The notes under the pieces: generated by a model
Seen by the model: the letters and a program-made list of their open reading frames with translations, nothing else
Told to the model about the DNA's origin: nothing
Database searches by the model: none
Translations under genes and position numbers: made by a program
Shown: positions 1 to 7,215 of the stretch, piece by piece
Numbering within the stretch: position 1 is the stretch's first letter
How the letters are laid out: each line of letters starts with the position of its first letter
Assembly: GCA_008363265.1 (NCBI GenBank)
Contig: RHKR01000111.1
Location: forward strand, 1-12,671
Direction of reading: 5' to 3'
DNA length: 12,671 bases
Origin: Chlorobiota bacterium
GTDB taxonomy: Bacteria; Bacteroidota; Ignavibacteria; Ignavibacteriales; Ignavibacteriaceae

Positions 1-255
1 AACCAACCTCTTCCTGACCTTATTCGTGATATTAAATCCGAATCCTCTAAATTTATTAATGAGAAAAAGTTTGTCCGGGGGCATTTCAGTTGGCAGGAAG
101 GATATGGGGCGTTTTCGATAGGGAAAACGGAATTGAATAGAATTCACGAGTACATTCGTAATCAGGAAGTACATCATTTAGAAGAGAGTTCGATTTCAGA
201 GATCAGACGTTTTCTTGTTTCGTATGGATGCCAAGATCCTGATAGTTACAGATGA
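1..255 (+). CDS. REP-associated tyrosine transposase (RAYT, IS200-like Y1 family), C-terminal part
   Basis: An open frame runs from the first base to a TGA at 253-255 (84 codons); the N-terminus lies outside the window. The visible part matches the C-terminal signature of RAYT/Y1 transposases: the run KSESSKFINEKKF, then SWQEGYGAFSIG, then a helix containing YIRNQEVHH. In this family the tyrosine of the YIxN(Q/P) helix, here Y51 of the fragment (nt 151-153), is the nucleophile that makes a 5'-phosphotyrosine link to single-stranded DNA. The N-terminal HUH metal-binding motif cannot be checked. RAYTs are usually single-copy domesticated relatives of IS200/IS605 TnpA that act on REP hairpins, and hairpin repeats follow directly at 288-414. 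Whether the gene is intact upstream is unknown. Family call firm, activity unknown. Confidence 0.85.
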   Translation, partial: NQPLPDLIRDIKSESSKFINEKKFVRGHFSWQEGYGAFSIGKTELNRIHEYIRNQEVHHLEESSISEIRRFLVSYGCQDPDSYR

Positions 256-287
256 TATTCTAAATACTCCTACACGACTTTCTACCC

Positions 288-374
288 CTACCCCAACGCG
301 ACCCCTCCCGGGGCCGATTTGTTATTTTGATTTCTTGTTCTACCCCAACGCGACCCCTCCCGGGGCCGATTTGT
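288..374. repeat. Tandem pair of REP-like hairpin repeats next to RAYT
   Basis: Bases 288-322 and 340-374 are identical over 35 bp, with a 52-bp period and an AT-rich spacer. Each copy holds an imperfect palindrome: CGACCCC and GGGGCCG (299-305/310-316 and 351-357/362-368) around a TCCC loop, with one A/C mismatch. In each copy the sequence TACCCCAACG precedes the hairpin. GC-rich imperfect palindromes beside a RAYT gene are the expected REP arrangement. They could also work as a terminator for the RAYT mRNA, although only AT-rich sequence, not a clean T-run, follows each hairpin. Confidence 0.75.
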
Positions 375-396
375 AGTTACCCTTTTTTTAACCGGT

Positions 397-420
397 TTTA
401 CCCCCTCACGGGGTCGATTA
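397..420. repeat. Third, diverged REP-like hairpin
   Basis: ACCCC (400-404) pairs with GGGGT (410-414) around a five-base loop and is followed by CGATTATT, resembling the CGATTTGT that follows the first two copies. It lacks the CAACG segment between the TACCCC box and the hairpin. It is most simply a shortened or decayed relative of the two upstream repeats. Confidence 0.55.
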
Positions 421-453
421 TTGATTAACATGGCTTGATCTCAGATACTCAGA

Positions 454-1446
454 TCAGTAGCCTGGATTTTTATAACCGAATTGCCATTCATTTGTTTCAC
501 AGATGCTGGCTTTCTGGATATTTGACAAAAGTAATTTGGGCGTATTAGTTTCCAGGACGGATTTTATCCTCAAATTTTTGAACTCTCGTCCATCGTACTC
601 TCCTTCGATCACATATGTTAAACCCGTTGATCTTGAAACAACTATTTCGGAATAAGCCCTGTCGTCCGCTATGATCTGCTGATCAGTTCCATTCAGATTC
701 ACCAGATAAACAGGACCATGACAAAAATCCCCACAACCGACCGAAGGTGAAAACAAGACCTTGGTCCCCTTCGGGTTCACATCAAAATAGATGCAGGATC
801 CCATCTCGGTATCTTTCTTGAACGGAGTATTACTGATCCTTTTTGAACTGTCAGCATTAGAATAATACAACTCACAGTCACTACCGATCCGCAATTTTTT
901 TACCAAGGAATCCTGAGTGGAATTGTACTTGAACTTGGAGCTATCAATGGTGATCAGAGCCTGCAGTTGCTGCGAATCATTGTTTGAATCAAAAAGGTTA
1001 GTTCTTTTTGAGTTCAGGTCAATCTGATACACAGACTTCCGGAAAAATCCATAAGGGAAATCTTCTCTGAAATCACAATCGATATAGATCTTTCCACCTG
1101 AATGAACGATCGAGTGCCAAAAATCAGATACCCAATAATCAGGATTTGAGTTTTGTGGGCTCAGCTCAGCGATCTTTTCGGGGATGTCTTTCTGCATATC
1201 GTACTTGAAGACGAGCATGTTTCTCCCGTTGAGGGAAGTGTAGACGAGGAGGTCGGGGTTTATCCAAAGGAAGTCGAAAACCTTCCGATCTATCTTCAGG
1301 GTTTTCAGCTCAGCGCCGGTCTCATTGATCATGATCAGTTTACCGTCCTTTTGGACCATGATCGAATCAGTGAGCGGTTTGGAACATTGCATCCCTAAAC
1401 CGGCAAATATCACTATTGCCAGCGCTAACAGCAGCAGTTTTCGCAA
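454..1446 (-). CDS. Exported lipoprotein of unknown function, possibly beta-propeller-like
   Basis: No family is recognised. Read from the TTG at 1446 (330 aa), the protein starts with RK, a hydrophobic stretch (LLLLALAIVIFAGLG) and a lipobox-like MQC, so it should be lipidated on that Cys. The rest repeats short segments of the type 'value shown / note of units / state' (DGKLIMINETG, NGRNMLVFKYD, GPVYLVNLNGTDQQII), which recall TolB/WD40-like blades, but no repeat register could be fixed. An extended frame reaches an ATG at 1488 and a GTG at 1491 (345 aa), but these lie inside a 15-bp inverted repeat and have no ribosome binding site. The TTG has GAGG six bases upstream and gives a normal signal peptide, so I prefer it. 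The gene lies 12-70 bp downstream of the membrane-protein gene on the same strand, depending on the start. Confidence 0.7.
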   Translation of the reverse strand: MRKLLLLALAIVIFAGLGMQCSKPLTDSIMVQKDGKLIMINETGAELKTLKIDRKVFDFLWINPDLLVYTSLNGRNMLVFKYDMQKDIPEKIAELSPQNSNPDYWVSDFWHSIVHSGGKIYIDCDFREDFPYGFFRKSVYQIDLNSKRTNLFDSNNDSQQLQALITIDSSKFKYNSTQDSLVKKLRIGSDCELYYSNADSSKRISNTPFKKDTEMGSCIYFDVNPKGTKVLFSPSVGCGDFCHGPVYLVNLNGTDQQIIADDRAYSEIVVSRSTGLTYVIEGEYDGREFKNLRIKSVLETNTPKLLLSNIQKASICETNEWQFGYKNPGY

Positions 1447-1452
1447 GAGAAA

Positions 1453-1458
1453 CCTCTT
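1453..1458 (-). promoter_or_regulatory. Ribosome binding site favouring the TTG start at 1446
   Basis: On the minus strand AAGAGG (GAGG at 1453-1456) lies six bases before TTG at 1446-1444. TTG and GTG starts with similar purine-rich sites occur elsewhere in the window (queF at 7581, DsbA-like at 10142), which supports using it here. Confidence 0.5.
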
Positions 1459-1503
1459 AATTATATTAGTGAAATAAATTAATTTCATCACTAATATAAT
1501 TAA
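1457..1503. promoter_or_regulatory. Perfect 15-bp AT-rich inverted repeat between two genes
   Basis: Bases 1457-1471 (TTAATTATATTAGTG) are the exact reverse complement of 1489-1503, with a 17-base spacer. The repeat fills the gap between the membrane-protein stop codon (1516-1518) and the preferred TTG start of the lipoprotein. In minus-strand mRNA the stem would end directly against the GAGG ribosome binding site. No T-run follows, so it is not a standard intrinsic terminator. It could be an operator for a dimeric regulator, an mRNA-stability or processing hairpin, or a translational control element. Confidence 0.7.
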
Positions 1504-1515
1504 GAAATCTGATTT

Positions 1516-2040
1516 TTACTGCAACGGCTCTTTCCTGATCAATAAATCATAGAAAATGACTGATACCATCACAAGGAATGAAATATATATCAGCGAGGAG
1601 GAAAGCACGGTAAGATAAATAAATGACGGGTGCACAAACCTCACGAGCCAGATGCCGCCGAAAGTGAAGAGGGTGGAGAATAGAGGCTCTATCATAAAGA
1701 AGCCCTTCCAGAAACCGGTGAGGGTCGAGTTGAACCAGAAGATCCCGCCAAGTGCTAAAAAGATGAACGAGAATCCGAACAAATGATTGTGAGTGGTGAT
1801 CAACAATTCACCGATGGGTTTTTCATATTTTTCGGGTATCTCAAACTCATCCGCGGGGTTTTGCGGTGAGCCGTTGTAATGCTCCACGGCTTTTTCGGGT
1901 TGGTAGCTTGTGGTTTGATAGAGGAATATCAGACCTGTGGCCACAGCAGAAGACAGAAGAAAAACGAAGGCAGCAAGAAATATTTTAAGCTGTTTCGGGA
2001 GTTGATAAAGTTTGATTCCGGGTGCCTCAAATGATCTCAT
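1516..2040 (-). CDS. Small four-helix membrane protein, partner of the FMN-binding protein
   Basis: 174 aa with four predicted membrane spans: about residues 18-41, 79-103, 112-134 and 138-166. Between spans 1 and 2 is a soluble loop of about 37 residues rich in Pro, Glu and Lys. At the start of span 2 is TTHNHLFG, placing H84 and H86 near the membrane surface, and another His (in VRFVHPSF) follows span 3. Such histidines could ligate heme or quinone, but this is inference; I do not recognise a characterised family. The ATG overlaps the 3' end of the FMN-binding gene by 14 bp, which implies translational coupling and a shared role, most simply passing electrons between the membrane and the exported flavin. 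Confidence 0.8.
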   Translation of the reverse strand: MRSFEAPGIKLYQLPKQLKIFLAAFVFLLSSAVATGLIFLYQTTSYQPEKAVEHYNGSPQNPADEFEIPEKYEKPIGELLITTHNHLFGFSFIFLALGGIFWFNSTLTGFWKGFFMIEPLFSTLFTFGGIWLVRFVHPSFIYLTVLSSSLIYISFLVMVSVIFYDLLIRKEPLQ

Positions 2041-2566
2041 GAAAAAGTACCGCCAGTTTTTTAATCCCTTTTGTTACTGAATTTACCGAAATAGTCGCCC
2101 CTGAAATGGCGTCGATGGATTTGCCAACCGTGTAGTCCGAGCCGGAATTCTTTCCTTTGAACTGCTTGTTCCAGTCTTTGTCGGCAACTTCGCCACCGTA
2201 TGGTTCCCTGTACTTCACGATGCTTGAAGAGATTATGTTCCCCTTCGGATCAAAGATCACCAGAAAAGTTATCGGCATCGCTTTCCCATAGACATTATCG
2301 AGGAATCCGTATCCCTTCACCTTTCCTTTTTCGGAAGCGGTGTAGACATAGATGAAGTCGTTGGAGAATTTCTGTTTTGCCGCCCCTTCCGCTTTCTTTT
2401 TCGCAATACCGGGTATGACGAGTTTTTCCTCTTTCAGCGAAATGGCTTTGCCCAATTCGCTCCGGAGGATGGCTTCGGTGGCTTTTTTAATTTCCTGCCC
2501 GTGCACCAGGGTGCACAGGCAGAAAAAGATGATCGAGGTTATTTGAAACTTTTTGATAGTGCTCAT
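2027..2566 (-). CDS. Exported FMN-binding domain protein with covalent flavinylation motif
   Basis: 179 aa. Residues 1-23 form a signal peptide ending in LVHG. The remainder is an FMN_bind domain, the fold shared with RnfG and NqrC: the YREPYGGEVADKDW segment near residues 119-132, then DAISGAT at 152-158. That matches the Dxx(S/T)GAT motif recognised by the flavin transferase ApbE, so T158 is the expected residue for covalent FMN attachment after export. The domain stands alone, without the transmembrane anchor of RnfG, so it should be periplasmic or peripherally bound. The start codon overlaps the porin stop by one base (TGATG) and the end overlaps the membrane-protein gene. ApbE itself is not in the window. 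Family call is firm; electron donor and acceptor are unknown. Confidence 0.88.
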   Translation of the reverse strand: MSTIKKFQITSIIFFCLCTLVHGQEIKKATEAILRSELGKAISLKEEKLVIPGIAKKKAEGAAKQKFSNDFIYVYTASEKGKVKGYGFLDNVYGKAMPITFLVIFDPKGNIISSSIVKYREPYGGEVADKDWNKQFKGKNSGSDYTVGKSIDAISGATISVNSVTKGIKKLAVLFHEII

Positions 2567-3639
2567 CAGAACATGTATCCCACGCCAAGATTGAACGACC
2601 TGGTTTCGTCTTTGTCTGAAACCCTTTTCTTCGAGCTGAAATCTGCTTTCATCACGACATTGGGAAGTGGCTTGATGTTGATGCCAACCATGATCTGGTC
2701 GTACCCATAGACGTCGGGATTAAGTGCAGGATTCCGCAGTTTGGAGGCGGTGTTGTAGTGAGAATATCTTACGAAAGGGATAAACTCCCAGTCGGTCTTC
2801 AGGAAACGGTTGATATCGTAACCGAGGTCAAAATAGTATCCGAACGATGACTCGAAGCTTCCGGCGCTGTATCCGATCTGAGCAGCCTCTGCAGTTGCAA
2901 AGAAGCCAGCCTTCTGAAATCTGGCGTGCACTTCAGCGATGTTAATATGATTAATGGTAGAGTCACCTCTGGCCTTGTTATAGGTTACGGAGGCGCCTGC
3001 CTTTAGGTCGGGACTGATCTTGTAGTTGAGGCGGAGGGTGTACATAAGGTCGGTAGCCTCGGCCATGTAGCCTTTTTTTCTGCCGCTTCGGAGGGCAGAA
3101 GCCGGGGTGAACTTGTCGCTGTTTAGCCCTTCCATCACATTGAAGGTGTATTCAAGGCCTTTATAAGAACCGAAGATCGAGGCGCCGTTACCGAACCATG
3201 TAGTAGGGATGATGGCGTTGTGATAGTCAGGTCTTTCGACTCCGAAGAAGGTCGGGGGTTCGTGGAGTTCGTTAATTATTCCGACAGGGGCAAGGACAAC
3301 ACCTGCGCGGAAACCGAGGTAATCATATGGTGTGTAAGAAACATAAGCCTGCTCGAGTTCAAGCTCGCCGTTTCCGCCGCTCACAAAATTGTGTTCAAGT
3401 TCAAGTTCGGCTTTGAAAGCCCATTTTTCTGAGAATGAGTGTCCGAAGAAGAGGACGAAACGGTGAAAATCGAGGCGTTTATCAGCTTTTTTACTGTCGA
3501 ATGTGTTATTGTTGTAGTGGAGTTCACCATAACCGCCCAGTGTGGTGGTTGGGGTAAAGAACTCATCCTGGGGAAAGGCGTTGAATGCAAAAATGAAGGA
3601 AAGTGTAAAGATGTAAATTAATCTATAATAGTTCTGCAT
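2566..3639 (-). CDS. Outer-membrane porin, phosphate-selective OprP/OprO-like
   Basis: 357 aa. Residues 1-24 are a signal peptide (cleavage near NAFPQ-DE). The mature part alternates short amphipathic strands typical of a 16-18-stranded barrel: GYGELHYNNNT early, then ELELEQAYVSYTPYDYLGFRAGVVLAPVG, as in OprP/O-type and related porins, ending in a strand closed by a terminal Phe (LGVGYMF). The OprP-like label is a fold-level resemblance; substrate cannot be inferred. First gene of the overlapping set with the flavoprotein and membrane protein. The ATG at 3639 lacks a clear purine-rich ribosome binding site. A candidate promoter and palindrome lie upstream at 3681-3737. Coupling to the exported flavoprotein suggests passage of a substrate or reduced product across the outer membrane. 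Confidence 0.82.
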   Translation of the reverse strand: MQNYYRLIYIFTLSFIFAFNAFPQDEFFTPTTTLGGYGELHYNNNTFDSKKADKRLDFHRFVLFFGHSFSEKWAFKAELELEHNFVSGGNGELELEQAYVSYTPYDYLGFRAGVVLAPVGIINELHEPPTFFGVERPDYHNAIIPTTWFGNGASIFGSYKGLEYTFNVMEGLNSDKFTPASALRSGRKKGYMAEATDLMYTLRLNYKISPDLKAGASVTYNKARGDSTINHINIAEVHARFQKAGFFATAEAAQIGYSAGSFESSFGYYFDLGYDINRFLKTDWEFIPFVRYSHYNTASKLRNPALNPDVYGYDQIMVGINIKPLPNVVMKADFSSKKRVSDKDETRSFNLGVGYMF

Positions 3640-3680
3640 GACTCGTTAAATAATGTTGAATGAATATCGGGTTATATGTA

Positions 3681-3697
3681 CTTAGATTAAGTCTAAA
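3681..3697. promoter_or_regulatory. DtxR/MntR-like palindrome at the predicted porin transcription start
   Basis: On the minus strand TTTAGACTTAATCTAAG is a quasi-palindrome with TTAGA/TCTAA half-sites around a TTAA-like centre. It sits just downstream of the predicted -10 box, where a bound repressor would block initiation. The half-sites resemble operators of DtxR/IdeR/MntR metal-dependent repressors, but the match is by eye and other dimeric regulators are possible. Confidence 0.4.
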
Positions 3698-3706
3698 TAA
3701 CAATAG

Positions 3707-3737
3707 CAAATATAAGAAAGGGATTTATTTTATACAA
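3707..3737 (-). promoter_or_regulatory. Bacteroidetes-type promoter for the porin/flavin unit
   Basis: Minus strand: TTG (3737-3735), a 20-base spacer, then TATATTTG (3714-3707). This matches the TTG/TAnnTTTG pattern known for the primary sigma factor of Bacteroidetes at a permitted spacing. Transcription would begin near 3700, about 60 bases before the porin ATG. Predicted from sequence only. Confidence 0.5.
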
Positions 3738-3786
3738 TAGAAAAGGAGCTACAGGATAAAATATTTTTTACTGGGGTAAAAGAAAT

Positions 3787-4626
3787 TTACTGATTGTTAA
3801 GCGAAAAGAGAGAGGAGATATAGTCGGTCTCCACTTTTTTGATATCCTTTATCTCTTTTCCGAGAAAGAGGGAGGCTACAAAACCGAAGGTGGTAGGGAG
3901 ATCGCTCACGAAATAGAGATGGCTGCCGGGGGCGTTCGACGGGTTTAGAAGATCGAGTTCGGTCAGTTCTTTAACCACTGAGTAAGAAGCTGCAATACCG
4001 GAATCGACCAATTTTATCCCTTGTCCCACTTCTTCCTGGATGATCTTCCTCAGGATGGGGTAGTGGGTACAGCCGAGGATCAGGGTGTCGATCCCTGCAT
4101 CTTTAAGTGGTTTCAGGTACTCGGCAGCAACCGCGCGGGTTGCGGGATGGTCGACCCAGCCTTCCTCCGCGAACGGGACAAAGAGGGGGCAGGCCTGTTC
4201 AAAAACTTCCACATTCCCGCTGAATTCCCTGATCTTTTTCGAGTAAGCATTGTTGTTAATGGTGGCCCGGGTGCCTATAACACCGATCCTGTTGTTCGAA
4301 GTGTAGCCAAGTCCATACTTCGCACCGGGTTCGATCATTCCGATAACAGGCACATTGAATTTTTCCTTAAGCCCCGGAATGGCAACAGAAGAGGCAGTAT
4401 TACAGGCAACAACTATCGCTTTTACACCGAACTCCATAAGAAAAGCCGCATCCTGAATGGCATATTCGATAACAGTATCGTTTGATTTCGAACCGTAAGG
4501 CACACGGGCGGTATCGCCGAAATAGACGATATTCTCGTTCGGGAGGGCATCAACGAGGTGCTTAACAACTGTGAGGCCTCCAATTCCGGAGTCAAAGATG
4601 CCGATAGGTGCTGTTGAGTCTTTCAT
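3787..4626 (-). CDS. murI: Glutamate racemase
   Basis: 279 aa, full length for the family. It interconverts L- and D-glutamate in the cytoplasm to supply D-Glu for peptidoglycan. Visible motifs: GIFDSGIGGLTV at residues 9-20 (D12, S13), YFGDTARVPYGSKS at 35-48, VACNTASS around C75, and LGCTHYP with C186 and H188. C75 and C186 are the two catalytic thiols expected of a cofactor-independent racemase. It follows glnD on the same strand after 49 bp and has no obvious ribosome binding site before its ATG. The porin unit downstream on the same strand begins after 147 bp and has its own predicted promoter. No anomalies seen. Confidence 0.97.
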   Translation of the reverse strand: MKDSTAPIGIFDSGIGGLTVVKHLVDALPNENIVYFGDTARVPYGSKSNDTVIEYAIQDAAFLMEFGVKAIVVACNTASSVAIPGLKEKFNVPVIGMIEPGAKYGLGYTSNNRIGVIGTRATINNNAYSKKIREFSGNVEVFEQACPLFVPFAEEGWVDHPATRAVAAEYLKPLKDAGIDTLILGCTHYPILRKIIQEEVGQGIKLVDSGIAASYSVVKELTELDLLNPSNAPGSHLYFVSDLPTTFGFVASLFLGKEIKDIKKVETDYISSLFSLNNQ

Positions 4627-4675
4627 AATAAAATCAATTCAAGAAGAAAAAATAAGAAAAAGCCTTGAATGGGGG

Positions 4676-7210
4676 TCACAGTATCTCTTCGATGCAGGCC
4701 TTAAGTTCATCTGTGATCACCGGGTAGAAGTTCTTTGACACCTTTTTTTTGTTTGAGTCGAGCACATAAAACGAGTCGACGATGTCAGTACCCATTGTAA
4801 GAATTTTGGCGAAGTAGATGTTAAGTCCGAGGTCATGCAGTTTTGAGGTCACCTGGAAGAGGAATCCCAAACGGTCGGGGGAGTGGATATCGATGATCGT
4901 GTATTTCTTTGATTCCTCGAACTTGATGGATATCCTTCCCGGTTTCTTGAAGAGTTTGTTCTCGAGCCGCCACCACTTCGATTTGTGTTTCTTCAGCTCG
5001 GTATTGAGCTGGAGCATCCCCTGCTCCATTTTTAGAAAGTCTGATTCTATCTTGACAAACTTCGATGTTTCCAGCGGTTTGTTGGTCCTGAAATCGGATA
5101 CATTGAAGTTATCGATGATGATACTGTCTTTCCTGGTGAATATCTTGGCATCGTGAATATTGACATCGTTAATGAGGAAGACGCCGCACAGTTTTGAGAG
5201 AAGGGATTCAGAGTCGAAAGTTATAATAGTGACATTCGTAAAATTCTCCTGCTGTTTGAAAAGAACGGATACCGGGGAGCCTGAGAGGATTTCCTCAATG
5301 TGCCGGGCCATCTCCTCTTCGGAAAAATAATTGGCGTATGAGAGGTCATGGAAAGAGTTGATGTGCGACTTTACATGCTCCGGGGAGATGGAATCGGAAA
5401 ACTCAAGTATCTTATCCTCCGCGGGTAAAGAGTTCTGGTAAAGAAGTGTTTCCGCGGGGATCTCTTCCTTGATCAACTCACGGGTTTTTCTGTACAGTTC
5501 GCTCAGCAGTTCATTCTTCCAGGAAGTCCAAAGGGCACTGTTTACGGCAGAAAGATCAGCAAAAGTAACGAGATAGAGGAGGTCGAGCTCTTCGGTGCTG
5601 TTGAAATTGGAGACAAAGGTATTCAGTGTTTCAGGGGAATTCAGATCACGCTTGAAGGCAGTGTGCGCCATCAGGAGGTGGTTACGTACGAGAAACTTGA
5701 CCGTTTCAATTTCACCCTCGGTATACCCCATGCCCTGCATGAACGAGTCGGCAACCTCGGCACCAAGCAGATGATGCCCCTCAATATCGATCGGCTTCGC
5801 GATATCATGAAACAGAAGGGCAAGATAGAGGAGGTCGCGCCGGTGCAGGGTATTGAACAATCTACCGAGCACTGATTTTTCGAACTGTAGCCTCTCGACA
5901 TTCATGATCGCAATTATTGTGTGCTCATCGGCGGTGTAACTGTGATAAACGCCGTGCTGTATAAAACCGGTGAGTTCGCCAAATTCGGGGATAAGCGCGC
6001 CGAGAACCCCAAGTTCATGCATTCCAATAAGGGTTGAGCCGACAAACTCCTTCTGGGTCAGTATCTTTTTAAAGTAACCCATCGCCCCGGGAGTTATGTT
6101 AATGGCACCTGAGTCGAGGCTTGAGACAATGGTCGATCTCAATTTTTCATCAAACTGCGCGCCCTGATCACCCTTAAGCCAGAAGGCCTTAAGTATCTGG
6201 TCGGAGGTAAGAAATTCATCTTCACGGGAATATAAAAGATCACCAAGAAGGTAAAAGTTTTCATCAAGGTTTATGGCGAGTGCCGAGCTCGGCAGGGGGA
6301 AGAGTAACTTACTGTACCGCTTCAGAAAGGATTTCAGGAAACGGTTAACCACAACGGTAGCGTTGTAGTAATCTTTCATGAAGGCCTGAAAACCGGTTCT
6401 ATATTCAAGAATTGCTGCCAGTGTTACCTGCGCATCGAAATCGAGGCGGTCGTTCTTCCTGTTGGCAGTGAGATGCAGCAGATTTCTCACCGTCACAAGA
6501 AACTTGTAACTTCTCAGAAGACGGGTTATTTCATTAATCGGGAAAGGTTTTTCTTCAAATATTGCGTTGATGAAGAGTTCCGATTGTGAGAGTCCTTCCG
6601 TTCTGATGAAAGGTCTGGCATTGGCGAGGATATATATCCATTCGAGCAACTGGAAATCGCGGAGGCCGCCGTTTGAGAGTTTCACATTCGGTTCAAGCAT
6701 CTTGCTTGATGCGCCGTGTTTTTGATAGCGCCTCTCCATATCATCCACCAGATCCTGGAATATCTTCATTTTCAGTTCAGGGGTGAAGACATTCCCGATC
6801 GCTTCAAGCCACTTGCGGTAGACTTTTTCATTGCCGCAGATGAAAGAAGTTTCGAGCAGTGAGGTGAAGACGTGGAGGTCTTCCCGGGCGGCCACCTCTA
6901 TGTCCGGGAGTTCCCTTACCGTGTGAGATATCTCCAGTCCGGCATCCCACATGCAGGTTACGAAGCGGGAGATAGAGTCAGAATCCGCCTGAGAGTCGAG
7001 AGTGATGATGGTAATATCGATATCAGAGAAAGGAGCGAGTTCCCTTCTCGCGAGCGAACCACCGGAAACCACTGCAAAATTCAGCCTTTCAATCTCAAGA
7101 CTGAACCGGTAGGAACATCCCAGACCGTTCCTTATCATTTCATCGAGGGGGAATATCTCCCTGACGAGTTTTATTAGATCGATACCGGTCTTCCGGTCAT
7201 CCGGGGCCAT
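4676..7210 (-). CDS. glnD: [Protein-PII] uridylyltransferase / uridylyl-removing enzyme
   Basis: 844 aa with the full GlnD domain order. The nucleotidyltransferase motif GGSLARRELAPFSDID at residues 50-65 contains the metal-binding D63 and D65. The GlnD PII-uridylyltransferase region follows (GASSKMLEPNVKLSNGGLRDFQ near 165-186). An HD phosphohydrolase domain has H468-D469 in LLFHDIAKP and a later NHLLMAHTAFKRDL. Two C-terminal ACT domains lie at about 659-730 and 770-842 and would sense glutamine. The family adds UMP to PII when nitrogen is scarce and removes it when glutamine is high. All key residues looked for are present, so both activities are plausible. The ATG at 7210 lies five bases after the queF stop, so the two are probably cotranscribed. 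No PII gene or glutamine synthetase is in the window. Confidence 0.95.
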   Translation of the reverse strand: MAPDDRKTGIDLIKLVREIFPLDEMIRNGLGCSYRFSLEIERLNFAVVSGGSLARRELAPFSDIDITIITLDSQADSDSISRFVTCMWDAGLEISHTVRELPDIEVAAREDLHVFTSLLETSFICGNEKVYRKWLEAIGNVFTPELKMKIFQDLVDDMERRYQKHGASSKMLEPNVKLSNGGLRDFQLLEWIYILANARPFIRTEGLSQSELFINAIFEEKPFPINEITRLLRSYKFLVTVRNLLHLTANRKNDRLDFDAQVTLAAILEYRTGFQAFMKDYYNATVVVNRFLKSFLKRYSKLLFPLPSSALAINLDENFYLLGDLLYSREDEFLTSDQILKAFWLKGDQGAQFDEKLRSTIVSSLDSGAINITPGAMGYFKKILTQKEFVGSTLIGMHELGVLGALIPEFGELTGFIQHGVYHSYTADEHTIIAIMNVERLQFEKSVLGRLFNTLHRRDLLYLALLFHDIAKPIDIEGHHLLGAEVADSFMQGMGYTEGEIETVKFLVRNHLLMAHTAFKRDLNSPETLNTFVSNFNSTEELDLLYLVTFADLSAVNSALWTSWKNELLSELYRKTRELIKEEIPAETLLYQNSLPAEDKILEFSDSISPEHVKSHINSFHDLSYANYFSEEEMARHIEEILSGSPVSVLFKQQENFTNVTIITFDSESLLSKLCGVFLINDVNIHDAKIFTRKDSIIIDNFNVSDFRTNKPLETSKFVKIESDFLKMEQGMLQLNTELKKHKSKWWRLENKLFKKPGRISIKFEESKKYTIIDIHSPDRLGFLFQVTSKLHDLGLNIYFAKILTMGTDIVDSFYVLDSNKKKVSKNFYPVITDELKACIEEIL

Positions 7211-7215
7211 GGGGA

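Noticed and set aside
256..430. Short CRISPR array
   Set aside because: Only two identical units with a 17-base AT-rich spacer and an internal GC palindrome next to a RAYT; spacer is too short and no cas gene is seen.
439..456. Tandem CTCAGAT direct repeat after the lipoprotein gene
   Set aside because: Two 7-bp copies only, without partner sites or hairpin; chance is a sufficient explanation.
3751..3773. Intrinsic terminator for murI (CAG..TAAAA / TTTTA..CTG)
   Set aside because: The stem is short, AT-rich and interrupted, with no clean T-run on the minus strand.
4021..4485. 154-codon plus-strand frame opposite murI
   Set aside because: Lies entirely antisense to conserved glutamate racemase motifs and has no recognisable domain.
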